Assembly (NCBI GenBank): GCA_015066385.1
Contig: SVOJ01000001.1
Span: forward strand, 1 to 64,000
Length of the DNA: 64,000 nucleotides
DNA from: Oscillospiraceae bacterium
Lineage (GTDB): Bacteria; Bacillota; Clostridia; Oscillospirales; Acutalibacteraceae
Direction: 5' to 3'
Under the pieces are notes generated by a model. It was not told where the DNA came from and did no database searches. It saw only the letters and a list, made by a program, of their open reading frames with translations. A program made the translations under genes and the position numbers. Of the stretch, positions 1 to 8,422 are shown piece after piece (within the stretch, counting starts at the first letter, position 1; every line of letters starts with the position of its first letter).

Positions 1-56
1 ACGACCACGCACAAATTTAAACAAAATAATACAAATAAATATCCAAAAACATCGCC

Positions 57-136
57 GCCAATCAGGGGACGGAACCCAGATTGACTGTTTTGGATATATC
101 ATAGAGTCAATCAGGGTACTCGTCCCCATGATTGGC
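57..136. repeat. REP-like 80-nt imperfect palindrome
   Basis: The two halves of this stretch are near-complementary: an outer arm GCCAATCA plus GGGGACG pairs with CGTCCCC plus TGATTGGC, and an inner arm ATTGACT pairs with AGTCAAT, around a loop of about 16 nt. The GGGGACG core resembles palindromic REP elements of Firmicutes that are linked to Y1/RAYT transposases (family resemblance from memory). No transposase lies next to it here. Confidence 0.6.
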
Positions 137-214
137 TACTCCCCGACAAACCGTAATTTGACGCTAAAACATATCTTCTGCTCATTCAAATTATTTTGAT
201 AGCAATTTCCGTTT

Positions 215-230
215 TTTTGTGCTATAATGT
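215..230 (+). promoter_or_regulatory. Extended -10 promoter for the PHP-domain gene
   Basis: TATAAT at 223-228 is preceded by TG at 220-221, giving the extended -10 form TGCTATAAT. No well-spaced -35 box is visible (a TTGATA at 196-201 is 21 bp away). An AGGGG ribosome binding site follows before the ATG at 282. Confidence 0.6.
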
Positions 231-281
231 TTTCGGGAAATAAATTTCTGTTGCAAAACACAGAACAAAAGGGGAATTGCT

Positions 282-1280
282 ATGAAAAACAACGCTTACA
301 AGTGGTATGCAGGTGTGCCGCATTGTCATACCGTGGCTTCCGACGGTAAACTGACACTTGAACAGGTGATCGCAAAAGCCAAAAAGAATAAACTTGATTT
401 TCTGATGATCACCGACCACAATGAAAACTGCAAAGAAGATTTGCCTGTGGTGGAGGGATTAACCCTCATTTACGGTGCGGAGCTGACAAAACACGGCGGT
501 CATTGCAATATGTGGGGTGTCAAGGATGTTATTGACCTTGAAGACTATAAAACCTGCGAAACCTATGAAGACTTCCTGCGTGTTAAAAATAAGGCAAAGG
601 AACGCGGTGCGGTCATCTGCATCAATCATCCGCATTGCAAACAATGCCCTTGGCGGTGGGAACTGAATGCCGCCGATGCGGATGTGCTCGAAGTCTGGAA
701 TGCACCGACCCATTATGACAACCTCGAATGCACCGAATGGTGGCATGAACAACTGCGTGCAGGGCATAAGCTCCCTGTTGTCGGCGGCAGTGATTATCAT
801 CAGGATTATGTCATTACAAATATGATCGCCTGGCCTGTTACCTATGTGTATGCCAAATCCAATTCCGCCGAAGATATTCTTGAAGCCATCGTCAAGGGCC
901 GTACTACCATCAGCTTTGCACCGGGTACTACTTTCATTGATATTATCAGCGGTGATGCAATACTTGGCGATACCGTAAAAATTGATGATGACACATCCGT
1001 TACCATAAATGTCAAAAAAATCCGCAAAAACCATACTCTGCTCGTTTTCGATGCCGACGGTGTGTGCTTTACGCACAAGGCAGACAAAACAGGGGACTAC
1101 TCCGTTACTCTGCCTGTCAAAAAAGATGGCTTCATCTGTGCACATACGGTCTTTGAACCCGGATTTATTTATCACAAATTACACGATTATGCACTCGCAT
1201 CCCGTATTCCCGAACAAAAGGGCATGAAGTTACCGCCCTTGATTTTCGCACAAAGCGGAGCAATTTATTTTGAGAAGTAA
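282..1280 (+). CDS. PHP-domain metallohydrolase (CehA/McbA type)
   Basis: This 332-residue protein has the N-terminal metal-binding pattern of PHP (polymerase and histidinol phosphatase) hydrolases: H14 and H16 in PHCHTVASD, D45-H46 in TDHNE, E67 and H74, then an NHPH motif and a late GSDYH motif. PHP enzymes of this size without a polymerase part usually hydrolyse phosphoesters or related bonds with two or three metal ions. There is no signal peptide, so it should act in the cytoplasm. The ATG has an AGGGG ribosome binding site 9-10 nt upstream. The substrate cannot be told from sequence. The C-terminal 90 residues form a beta-rich tail as in CehA-like proteins. It is probably co-transcribed with the small gene 13 bp downstream. 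Confidence 0.85.
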   Translation: MKNNAYKWYAGVPHCHTVASDGKLTLEQVIAKAKKNKLDFLMITDHNENCKEDLPVVEGLTLIYGAELTKHGGHCNMWGVKDVIDLEDYKTCETYEDFLRVKNKAKERGAVICINHPHCKQCPWRWELNAADADVLEVWNAPTHYDNLECTEWWHEQLRAGHKLPVVGGSDYHQDYVITNMIAWPVTYVYAKSNSAEDILEAIVKGRTTISFAPGTTFIDIISGDAILGDTVKIDDDTSVTINVKKIRKNHTLLVFDADGVCFTHKADKTGDYSVTLPVKKDGFICAHTVFEPGFIYHKLHDYALASRIPEQKGMKLPPLIFAQSGAIYFEK

Positions 1281-1293
1281 GGAGATAAATTGA

Positions 1294-1587
1294 ATGAAAA
1301 ATGTGATTTTGAGTGCAGACGGTGAACTTGGCGTGTATTCTGTGCCTGATGTTGTTGCTGAAAAATTGTCGGAATATTGCATTGCATTTTGTAATGATTG
1401 GTTAAGAAACAGTCCTGATGCTGAAAAATATCGACATGGTAGTTATGTTTGTTACAACGAAGCGGACTTCATTGAATATCTGAATACATGGGTGTTCCCG
1501 GATGAACAATCGGAATTTATAAAGAATCTAGGCTACTGCACCAAAATACCTGCTCCTTATTCGCAATATCCCTCGTTTAATTTTTAA
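1294..1587 (+). CDS. Small unknown protein with a CYNEADFI motif
   Basis: I do not recognise this 97-residue protein. It starts at ATG 1294 with GGAG nine bases upstream, only 13 bp after the PHP gene, and ends just before a strong terminator. It is mixed alpha/beta in appearance with no signal peptide or membrane segment. Residues 51-60 read YVCYNEADFI, followed by a FPDE segment. A nearly identical motif (YVECYNEADFI) occurs in another small unknown protein at 55680-56036, so the two may share a family. The FPDE part recalls small conserved proteins of gut Firmicutes; no function is known to me. Confidence 0.65.
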   Translation: MKNVILSADGELGVYSVPDVVAEKLSEYCIAFCNDWLRNSPDAEKYRHGSYVCYNEADFIEYLNTWVFPDEQSEFIKNLGYCTKIPAPYSQYPSFNF

Positions 1588-1602
1588 AAAGGAAATATAC
1601 AA

Positions 1603-1645
1603 AGTGCCGCATCAGGAGCGTTCCTGATGCGGCACTGAAATTTTA
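1603..1645. terminator. Bidirectional intrinsic terminator
   Basis: Perfect 15-bp stems at 1603-1617 and 1622-1636 enclose a 4-nt loop and are followed by a T-rich tract on the plus strand. Reading the other way, T-rich sequence also follows. It lies between convergent genes and can serve both. Confidence 0.85.
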
Positions 1646-1647
1646 TT

Positions 1648-3462
1648 TTACTTTTTACCGAGTACGGGCATTGCAGTCATGCGAAGTCTGCTGCAGCCGT
1701 AGGGTTGCAGTTCGATTTTCGTAACTTCCGAAATTGGTGTGGTTGACTTCGGTATTTTTCTGCAAACTGTTTTGTAGGGGAATTTCAGTCCCCAGTCAAT
1801 CTGTTGCATTTTTGCTTTAATGGTCACGGGTGGTTCCTCTTGCGAGAACGGATATTGGCCGATTTCGTTGTATTTTACTTCAAACTCCGTGCCTGCAAAA
1901 GCGTAGTTGAAATCTGTTTGCGGAATAAACTGATAATCGCAATAGGGGAACTTGCGTTTCACACCGAAGCGGGTGTATTCGTGCATTTTCTTTTCGTATT
2001 TGATCGGCACACTGAACAGCAATGAACCCATCTGCAAAGCAGACAGACCGTTCGCTGCGGCTTTGAAAAACGGCTTTACGGTAAATTCGATGTCAATTTC
2101 CGTTTTGCCTTGTTTGACGGAGAATGCAAGGTCCTTTGCTTCCGCTTCTTCGCCGTTGACTTTTAAGTTTTCGGCAAAGGACGGAATGCGGATGACAAAG
2201 TCAAACTCTTTGTCCGATTCAATCGAATAGTGCATTTTGTTTTTGAACGGATATTCGGTTGCGAGTTTGATTGTGATACCGTTGTCTGTCAGTACGGACG
2301 GGAGCATCACGGAATTTATAATCGTGTTGTCCTTGTGCATGAATGCGGAAACGGCAAATTTCGGCCAGCCCTGATTGAAGTTTGCCGTGCAGCAGCCAAA
2401 GTTCGGTTCCAGACCGAACAGGTGTGCCTCTGGACCGTTTGTGCTGAACGGCGCGGGGATTATTGTTCTCTGGCAGGCAATCTGATTCACCATCTGCACA
2501 TACTGATGTGTCCACATATCTTCGCTCAGCGTGGCAGGCAGTGCATTGAATGCAAGCACTTCAAGCCGTTCTGCCCATTTGCGGTCGCCTGTGACGGCAA
2601 ACAGATGTTCATAGGAAAACATCTGCTCCACAACGGCGCAAAGTTCGGTACCTCTTGATGTATCAAGCCCCGAAAGCACTTCGTCCCCCGTAAAGCCTTC
2701 AAAGACAGTGCCGTTGTAGCGGTCGAGAACGGTGCGCAGTTTTTCTGCATTGTCGGTGTAATTGTCACCCAATAATTCGTGCGAAACGGCTTCACTTTTG
2801 AGCATCATGGCAATGTTCACGATGTGGGTGTGGAATGTCCATGCATGAGTCGGTATTTTCCAGAATTTCACAGCATTGTTGTAATCATATCCCTGTTTCC
2901 TGAGGATTTTTGCAAGATCCGTAATCCATTCTTCTTTGTATCTTGCATACAGGAAATTGAGCGAAATGAAAGATTCAAACCATCTGTATTTAGCCCATCC
3001 GAACAGTCTGATTTCACCGCTTTTGAGCAGGGCATAATAGTTTTGCATGGCTCTGTAAATGACTGCGGGAATTCTCTCATCACCCGAGCAATCGTAATAC
3101 ACGGTCAGTGTTTTGCAGATGAGTTGCAGAGCCCACGTATCGTATGTGGACCTTCTTGCATTTTTGCACGGACAAATCCAACCATCGCTTTGCTGTTGTG
3201 ACACAATGGCATCAATGTATTTTTTGACTGTTGTGATCATTTCGTCATTTTTCAACAGGTAAGCAAGCGGCACAAAACCGTCAAGCCAGTAGGGAACACG
3301 TTCCCAGCCTTCACGGTCGCCGCCTACCCATTTGCTGTCGCGGATATCGGGCCAGATTTTGTGCAAATTACCGCTTAACCCTTGTGCCTGAATTTCAAGC
3401 TGACGGCGAAGCCAGCCCTCGGGTTTTATTTCTTTTGTTGTATAAAATTGCCATTTGTTCAT
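1648..3462 (-). CDS. GH127-type glycoside hydrolase (DUF1680 family)
   Basis: This 604-residue protein matches the beta-L-arabinofuranosidase family GH127/DUF1680 in length and in motifs. The signature GCC followed by AN..QGWPKF places a Cys pair at residues 357-358, equivalent to the zinc-bound catalytic Cys of characterised members. Upstream, a GTELCAVVEQMFSYE segment supplies the Glu and Cys expected at the metal site. An (alpha/alpha)6 barrel is typical. There is no signal peptide, so it should act on imported arabinose-containing oligosaccharides. The start at 3462 was chosen because GAGG lies 7 nt upstream and the family conservation begins there; an upstream in-frame ATG at 3543 has no such support. 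The gene follows the aldo/keto reductase on the same strand with a gap of 108 bp. Exact linkage specificity is not predictable. Confidence 0.85.
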   Translation of the reverse strand: MNKWQFYTTKEIKPEGWLRRQLEIQAQGLSGNLHKIWPDIRDSKWVGGDREGWERVPYWLDGFVPLAYLLKNDEMITTVKKYIDAIVSQQQSDGWICPCKNARRSTYDTWALQLICKTLTVYYDCSGDERIPAVIYRAMQNYYALLKSGEIRLFGWAKYRWFESFISLNFLYARYKEEWITDLAKILRKQGYDYNNAVKFWKIPTHAWTFHTHIVNIAMMLKSEAVSHELLGDNYTDNAEKLRTVLDRYNGTVFEGFTGDEVLSGLDTSRGTELCAVVEQMFSYEHLFAVTGDRKWAERLEVLAFNALPATLSEDMWTHQYVQMVNQIACQRTIIPAPFSTNGPEAHLFGLEPNFGCCTANFNQGWPKFAVSAFMHKDNTIINSVMLPSVLTDNGITIKLATEYPFKNKMHYSIESDKEFDFVIRIPSFAENLKVNGEEAEAKDLAFSVKQGKTEIDIEFTVKPFFKAAANGLSALQMGSLLFSVPIKYEKKMHEYTRFGVKRKFPYCDYQFIPQTDFNYAFAGTEFEVKYNEIGQYPFSQEEPPVTIKAKMQQIDWGLKFPYKTVCRKIPKSTTPISEVTKIELQPYGCSRLRMTAMPVLGKK

Positions 3463-3570
3463 GGTGTTACCTCGATCCGATATTTTTTGTTTTCTTCTGT
3501 ATCGATGTTTTTTTATCAGGAAAAACAGCGGAATCGGTACCAATGTGCTCCGACAGCTGTTCTTAACTAT

Positions 3571-4746
3571 TTATTTTTTTCTGAATGTCGAAACAAGGTT
3601 GCTGACCGCTTTGTAAGCAGGGCCTTCCATCGCTTCTTCTGCTTCTTTCAGTTGTTTTCTGATTTCAATACCCTGCGGACAATGTTGTTCACATTTTCCG
3701 CAACCGATACACTTCGATGCAGGTGCATTTTCTTTGCTTGTTGTGCATTTGACATATTCTTTGAATCCTGCAAAACTGTTGTCGGTGAAGCGACGATTAT
3801 ATGCCGAAAAAGTGCCGCTGATGTTGATATTCTGCGGACAGGGCATACAGTAGCCGCAACCCGTACAGCCGACTTTCATTTTTGCATTGATAGCCTTGAC
3901 AACGTTTCTGAGCATGGCTTCATCATTGGCAGTCAGTTCACCGATTTCGGTTTCGTTTGCAGTTTTGATGTTATCTTCTACCATGGCATCGGAATTCATA
4001 CCCGAAAGCACAACCGTAACCTCAGGCTGGTTCCAAAGCCAGCGGAATGCCCACTGTGCGGGTGTGTGTTGAACCTGATGCTCATTGAAAATGCGTTTGG
4101 CATCAGCGGGAAGGTTGTTTACGAGTTTACCCCCGCGAAGCGGTTCCATGATCATAACGGGAATTCCTTTTGCATTTGCGTGTTGCAATCCCTTTCGTCC
4201 CGCCTGCGTATGTTCGTCCATGTAATTATACTGGATAAGGCACATATCCCAGTCATAAGCATCCACGATTTTGCAGAACATTTCGGAATTGCCGTGGAAA
4301 GAAAAACCAAACTGACGAATTATCCCGCTTGCTCTTTTTTCTTCGATCCACTTTTCAATTCCAATGCTTTTCAGTCGTTCCCAAAGTTTGATATCGCCCA
4401 TCATGTGAAAAAGGAAAAAATCAACATAATCCGTGCGCAGTCTTTTCAATTGTTCGCTGAAAAGTTTATCAAGAATTTCTGTGCTGCGCATCAGTTGCGG
4501 CGGAAGTTTGGTGGCAATATGCACTTTGTCGCGTATGTTGTTCTTTTCAAAAATTTCGCCGATTGCCGCTTCACTGCCGGGATAGATAAAAGCGGTGTCA
4601 AAATAGTTCACACCGTTGTGAAACGCCTGCATGATCTGCTTTTCTGTTGCTTCCATCTGAATTTTGCCCAGTTTCTTTTTGAATCGCATACATCCGAATC
4701 CTAAAACAGACAGTTTATTGCCGTATTTATCCTCGCGGTATTTCAT
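3571..4746 (-). CDS. Aldo/keto reductase with C-terminal 4Fe-4S domain
   Basis: The N-terminal 280 residues form an aldo/keto reductase barrel, with the catalytic Asp and Tyr in FDTAFIYPGSE, Lys in IATKLP and His in FLFHMM. The C-terminal 100 residues add two ferredoxin-like clusters, CTGCGYCMPCPQ and CIGCGKCEQHCPQG. This fusion is common in Clostridia and Bacteroides and is annotated as a predicted oxidoreductase of the AKR family. It likely reduces a sugar or aldehyde with NAD(P)H, with the clusters giving a ferredoxin link. It is first in a leftward pair with the GH127-type gene, suggesting a role in handling a released sugar; that link is inference from position. The 391-residue length is normal for the fused form. 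Confidence 0.9.
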   Translation of the reverse strand: MKYREDKYGNKLSVLGFGCMRFKKKLGKIQMEATEKQIMQAFHNGVNYFDTAFIYPGSEAAIGEIFEKNNIRDKVHIATKLPPQLMRSTEILDKLFSEQLKRLRTDYVDFFLFHMMGDIKLWERLKSIGIEKWIEEKRASGIIRQFGFSFHGNSEMFCKIVDAYDWDMCLIQYNYMDEHTQAGRKGLQHANAKGIPVMIMEPLRGGKLVNNLPADAKRIFNEHQVQHTPAQWAFRWLWNQPEVTVVLSGMNSDAMVEDNIKTANETEIGELTANDEAMLRNVVKAINAKMKVGCTGCGYCMPCPQNINISGTFSAYNRRFTDNSFAGFKEYVKCTTSKENAPASKCIGCGKCEQHCPQGIEIRKQLKEAEEAMEGPAYKAVSNLVSTFRKK

Positions 4747-4911
4747 AAAGCCCTCCGAAATGATAGTTGTTTAACCAATTCATATCTGTAAATATGATTA
4801 TAACATAATTACACTGCATATTTCAACCAAGATACCTTTTTAATGTAATTTTGATGTTGCAATTTTTTGTACAAAAAGGGAAATAATAAACACATACAGA
4901 AAACTTGTGTC

Positions 4912-4940
4912 TTGACAAAGACGAACCATTATAATATTAT
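4912..4940 (+). promoter_or_regulatory. Promoter of the rnf operon
   Basis: TTGACA at 4912-4917 and TATTAT at 4935-4940 are separated by 17 bp. This is a near-consensus housekeeping promoter about 70 nt before the rnfC start. The 255-bp gap between the divergent genes (4747-5001) is otherwise A+T-rich with no ORF. Confidence 0.75.
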
Positions 4941-5007
4941 TATTCTGAATAATTATGAAGTTATATGCTCATATTTTGCAAAATAACAGTAAGAAAGGTT
5001 TATGTTT

Positions 5008-6324
5008 ATGGGTTCTTATCTTCTCGGAATACACACACCGCACAGAAAAGGAACAAAAGACATTCCTGTTGCCCGTATTGACAATGTGCAGACCGTAACC
5101 ATTCCGATGTCCATGCATATCGGCAAGCCTGCACAACCTGTTGTCAAAGCAGGGGACATGGTGAAAGTCGGCACAAAGATCGGCGAAGCTGACGGTAAAA
5201 TTTCATCAAATATTTATGCAAGCGTATCGGGTAAGGTTGTCCGTCTGATTGATTTTCTTCTGTCAACCGGTGAAACCACCACCGCAGTTGTTATTGAATC
5301 CGACGGCGAAATGACGGCAGAGGAAGTGTCTGCACCTGTTGTCAACAATCAACAGGATTTCATCGCTGCCGTAAAACAGAGCGGTGTTGTCGGCCTTGGC
5401 GGGGCAGGCTTTCCGACCCATGCCAAACTGGATGTGCCTGCCGAAAAAATTGATTATTTGCTTATCAACGGTGCGGAATGTGAGCCGTACATCACAAGCG
5501 ACTCCGTAACCATGCTTACCCGTTCGGATGATATGCTGTATGCTCTGAAGGCAATGAATCGTTATCTTGGTGTAAAACAGTTTATTATCGGACTTGAGAA
5601 AAACAATAAAAAAGTGATTGCGGCTATGAAGGAACTGGCGGCATCCGTTTCCGATTTTTCGGTCAAGGTGCATGTGCTTCCCGACAAGTATCCGCAGGGC
5701 GGTGAAAAGGTTCTTGTATATCACACAACGGGCCGAAAAATCCCCGCAGGCAAATTGCCGATTGATGTCGGTTGCGTTGTTCTGAACAGCACTTCGGTCG
5801 CGGCAATCGGATCATTCCTGCGTACAGGGATGCCCTTGGTCAAAAAATGCATCACCGTGGAAGGCGGCGCCGTAAAGCATCCGCAGAATGTGATTGCACC
5901 TGTCGGTACGCCGTTGAAGGAATTGTTTGATGTTTGCGGCGGTTTCAAGGAAGAACCCGTCAAAATCATCTACGGCGGCCCCATGATGGGTATTACCGTT
6001 CCGAATGCGGATGTGCCCGTTATCAAAAATACAAATGCGGTTCTTGCCATGACGAAAAAAGAAGCAAAAACGCCCAAAGCCACCGCCTGTATCCGTTGCG
6101 GTGCCTGTGTCAACACCTGTCCTTTCGGTCTTGCGCCTGTCAATATTGCAGAGGCTTATGCAAAAGAAGATGCGGATATGTTGAATGATCTTTCCGTTCA
6201 ATCCTGCATGGAATGCGGTTGTTGCAGTTTTGTGTGTCCTGCAAATCGTCCCCTTGTGCAAATCAATAAATTGTCCAAAAAACTTATGAAAGATCATTCG
6301 GCAAAGGAGGGTAACAAGTCATGA
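5008..6324 (+). CDS. rnfC: Rnf electron transport complex subunit C
   Basis: RnfC is the peripheral membrane subunit that takes electrons from or passes them to NADH in the ion-pumping ferredoxin:NAD oxidoreductase. The GLGGAGFPTHAKL stretch is the nucleotide/FMN-binding glycine-rich motif. Two 4Fe-4S clusters are visible near residues 360 and 400 (CIRCGACVNTCPFG and CMECGCCSFVCPANRP). The length of 439 residues is the short clostridial form without the long enterobacterial C-terminal repeats. The ATG at 5008 is preferred over the one at 5002 because AAGAAAGG (4991-4998) sits 9 nt from the former and only 3 nt from the latter. It is the first gene of rnfCDGEAB, overlapping rnfD by 4 nt. Confidence 0.95.
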   Translation: MGSYLLGIHTPHRKGTKDIPVARIDNVQTVTIPMSMHIGKPAQPVVKAGDMVKVGTKIGEADGKISSNIYASVSGKVVRLIDFLLSTGETTTAVVIESDGEMTAEEVSAPVVNNQQDFIAAVKQSGVVGLGGAGFPTHAKLDVPAEKIDYLLINGAECEPYITSDSVTMLTRSDDMLYALKAMNRYLGVKQFIIGLEKNNKKVIAAMKELAASVSDFSVKVHVLPDKYPQGGEKVLVYHTTGRKIPAGKLPIDVGCVVLNSTSVAAIGSFLRTGMPLVKKCITVEGGAVKHPQNVIAPVGTPLKELFDVCGGFKEEPVKIIYGGPMMGITVPNADVPVIKNTNAVLAMTKKEAKTPKATACIRCGACVNTCPFGLAPVNIAEAYAKEDADMLNDLSVQSCMECGCCSFVCPANRPLVQINKLSKKLMKDHSAKEGNKS

Positions 6325-7241
6325 GTGCGTTGTCTACTGTTACGGTCTCTCCGCATATCCACGGCGGTAAATCCACCGGCGGTATTATGAGAGATGTTTT
6401 GATTTCCTTGCTTCCCGCCACCATTGCAGGTACGGTTATTTTCGGCTGGCGTGCATTGGCAGTGGTTGCCGTTTGCGTTGTTTGCTGTGTCGGCTTTGAA
6501 GCCCTGTTTAATCTTGCAATCAAAAAAGAACAGACCATCGGCGATCTGTCGGCAGCGGTTACGGGTTTGTTGCTGGCACTGAATCTTCCCGTGGATGTTC
6601 CGCTGTGGCAGTGTGCGGTCGGTTCTTTGTTTGCCATCATCCTTGTCAAATGTTTTTTCGGCGGAATCGGTTCTAACCTTGTAAACCCCGCTATCACGGC
6701 GCGTGTATTCATGTTGGTTGCATTCAGTTCTTTGGCTGTGCCGTCGTTCCCCGCGGATGCGGTTTCTTCTGCAACGCCGCTTTCGGCTGAAACCATGCCG
6801 TCCTTGCTCGATTTGTTCCTCGGCAACCGCGGCGGTGCAATCGGTGAAACCTGCATTCTTGCCTTGCTTCTGGGCGGAATTTATCTTCTTGTCCGCCGTG
6901 TTATCACCTGGCATATTCCCGTGTTGTTTATTGCTACCGTCTTTGTGTTTTCTTTCTTTATGGAAGGCTTTGATGCGGTTGCGGCATTGTCGCTCATTAT
7001 GTCCGGTGGTCTGTTTATCGGTGCATTTTTTATGGCGACCGATTATACCACATCTCCCTATACCCCCTGGGGAAAGGTTATTTTTGCAGTCGGTGCGGGG
7101 CTTCTTACTTGCCTGATCAGATATTTCGGAACATACCCCGAAGGTGTTTCATTTGCAATCCTGTTTATGAACATTCTGAATCCTTATATCTGCAAGTGGA
7201 CAAAGCGTAAAGTATTTGCAGCAGGAGGAGAAAAGAAATGA
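6321..7241 (+). CDS. rnfD: Rnf complex subunit D
   Basis: RnfD is an integral membrane subunit with several hydrophobic helices, part of the ion-translocating path. The covalent FMN attachment motif is present as AVSSATPL, with the acceptor threonine at residue 152, as in NqrB/RnfD proteins. The length of 306 residues is normal. The start overlaps the rnfC stop (ATGA), and GGAGG lies 10 nt upstream, so translation is likely coupled. FMN loading would need an ApbE transferase, one of which is encoded downstream at 12699. Confidence 0.95.
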   Translation: MSALSTVTVSPHIHGGKSTGGIMRDVLISLLPATIAGTVIFGWRALAVVAVCVVCCVGFEALFNLAIKKEQTIGDLSAAVTGLLLALNLPVDVPLWQCAVGSLFAIILVKCFFGGIGSNLVNPAITARVFMLVAFSSLAVPSFPADAVSSATPLSAETMPSLLDLFLGNRGGAIGETCILALLLGGIYLLVRRVITWHIPVLFIATVFVFSFFMEGFDAVAALSLIMSGGLFIGAFFMATDYTTSPYTPWGKVIFAVGAGLLTCLIRYFGTYPEGVSFAILFMNILNPYICKWTKRKVFAAGGEKK

Positions 7242-8422
7242 AAACAAAAATCAAGAATCTTGCTGTGTTTGTCTGCATCTGTTCGGTAATCACTTTACTG
7301 CTTGCTGCTACAAACTTTATTACGGCTCCCATCATTGCTGAAAATCAGAATGCTGCCGCCAATCAGGCGCTCATGGAAGTCATGCCTGAGGCGAAAGGCT
7401 TTGAAGTGACTGATATCAGCACATTTACTTTGCCCGCCACCGTAAGCGAAGTAAACAAGGAAACATCGGGCCTCGGTTATGTTATCAAACTCATAACAGC
7501 AGGTTACGGCTCGGATATGGTCATTATGTGCGGTGTTACATCCGACGGTGTTGTCACGGGTGCTGTCTGCCTTTCTTCCAATGAAACCCTCGGCAAAGAA
7601 AAGACCTACGGTGAAAATTTCAAAGACAAAGATGCCGCAGGGGTTGAAGCGGTTGATATTATTACGGGTGCTACCAAAACAACCGAAGCCTATAAAAATG
7701 CAATCAAGGATGCACTGAATACGGTTGTCATTCTCGGCGGCGGTTCGGTGGATATCCGCACGGAAGAAGAAATTCTTGCCGATAATCTTTCTGCCGCATT
7801 CCCCGACGGTGAAGGCAGTTTTGAAAAGATGTTCATGGTTGAAGTCATTGAAGGCATTGATTCCGTTTACACTGCAACAAACGGAAAGGGCTTTGTCTTT
7901 GTGGTCGGTGAACAGTTTGTCGGTGTTGATACCGACGGTACGGTCGTGACCGAAGGAGTCGAAGATGCAACACTGTTTACAAATGCACTTGCTGTTCTCA
8001 AAGCAAGCATTACGGAAGATATTGACCTGACTGCATATCCCGATCTTGCAAAATATGTGATTTCGGCAAAGAAGACCGCTTCGGGTAACTTCATTCTTGA
8101 AACCAAGGGTGCAGGTTACGGCATCAAGGGCGGCAATGAATATCATCCCGCCTCGGGTGAATATATCATTGTCCGTGTTGCTGTTACTGCAGACCTGCAA
8201 ATTATTGATTGTATTACCGTTTCCGAAGCTGAGACCGATGGGCTCGGAGATGCTTGTGCAAACGAAAGTTTCTACGGTCAGTTTGCAGGAAAATCAGAAG
8301 AAAATTATAAAGAAATTGATGCCATCAGCGGTGCTACCATGACCACTGACGGTTATCTGCAGGCGATTGAACGCGCCTTTACTGCGATAAAAACATTGAA
8401 CGGAGGTGCCGCAAATGAATAA
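7238..8422 (+). CDS. rnfG: Rnf subunit G with two FMN-binding domains
   Basis: RnfG anchors by one N-terminal helix (residues 8-30) and exposes an FMN-binding domain outside the membrane. Typical RnfG is about 180-220 residues with one flavinylation motif; this protein has 394. The first domain carries DIITGATKTT with the acceptor Thr at residue 146. A second, diverged domain carries DAISGATMTT with Thr at 367. Both match the ApbE target pattern D-x-x-[ST]-G-A-T-x-T. The second copy starts after a short linker near residue 180 and includes the ETDGLGDA segment typical of FMN_bind domains. The protein could therefore hold two covalent FMN groups. It overlaps rnfD by 4 nt and rnfE by 8 nt within the operon. 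Confidence 0.93.
   Translation: MKTKIKNLAVFVCICSVITLLLAATNFITAPIIAENQNAAANQALMEVMPEAKGFEVTDISTFTLPATVSEVNKETSGLGYVIKLITAGYGSDMVIMCGVTSDGVVTGAVCLSSNETLGKEKTYGENFKDKDAAGVEAVDIITGATKTTEAYKNAIKDALNTVVILGGGSVDIRTEEEILADNLSAAFPDGEGSFEKMFMVEVIEGIDSVYTATNGKGFVFVVGEQFVGVDTDGTVVTEGVEDATLFTNALAVLKASITEDIDLTAYPDLAKYVISAKKTASGNFILETKGAGYGIKGGNEYHPASGEYIIVRVAVTADLQIIDCITVSEAETDGLGDACANESFYGQFAGKSEENYKEIDAISGATMTTDGYLQAIERAFTAIKTLNGGAANE

Noticed and set aside
5002-5007. ATG 5002 as the rnfC start
   Set aside because: Only 3 nt separate it from AAGAAAGG, while ATG 5008 has the proper 9-nt spacing.
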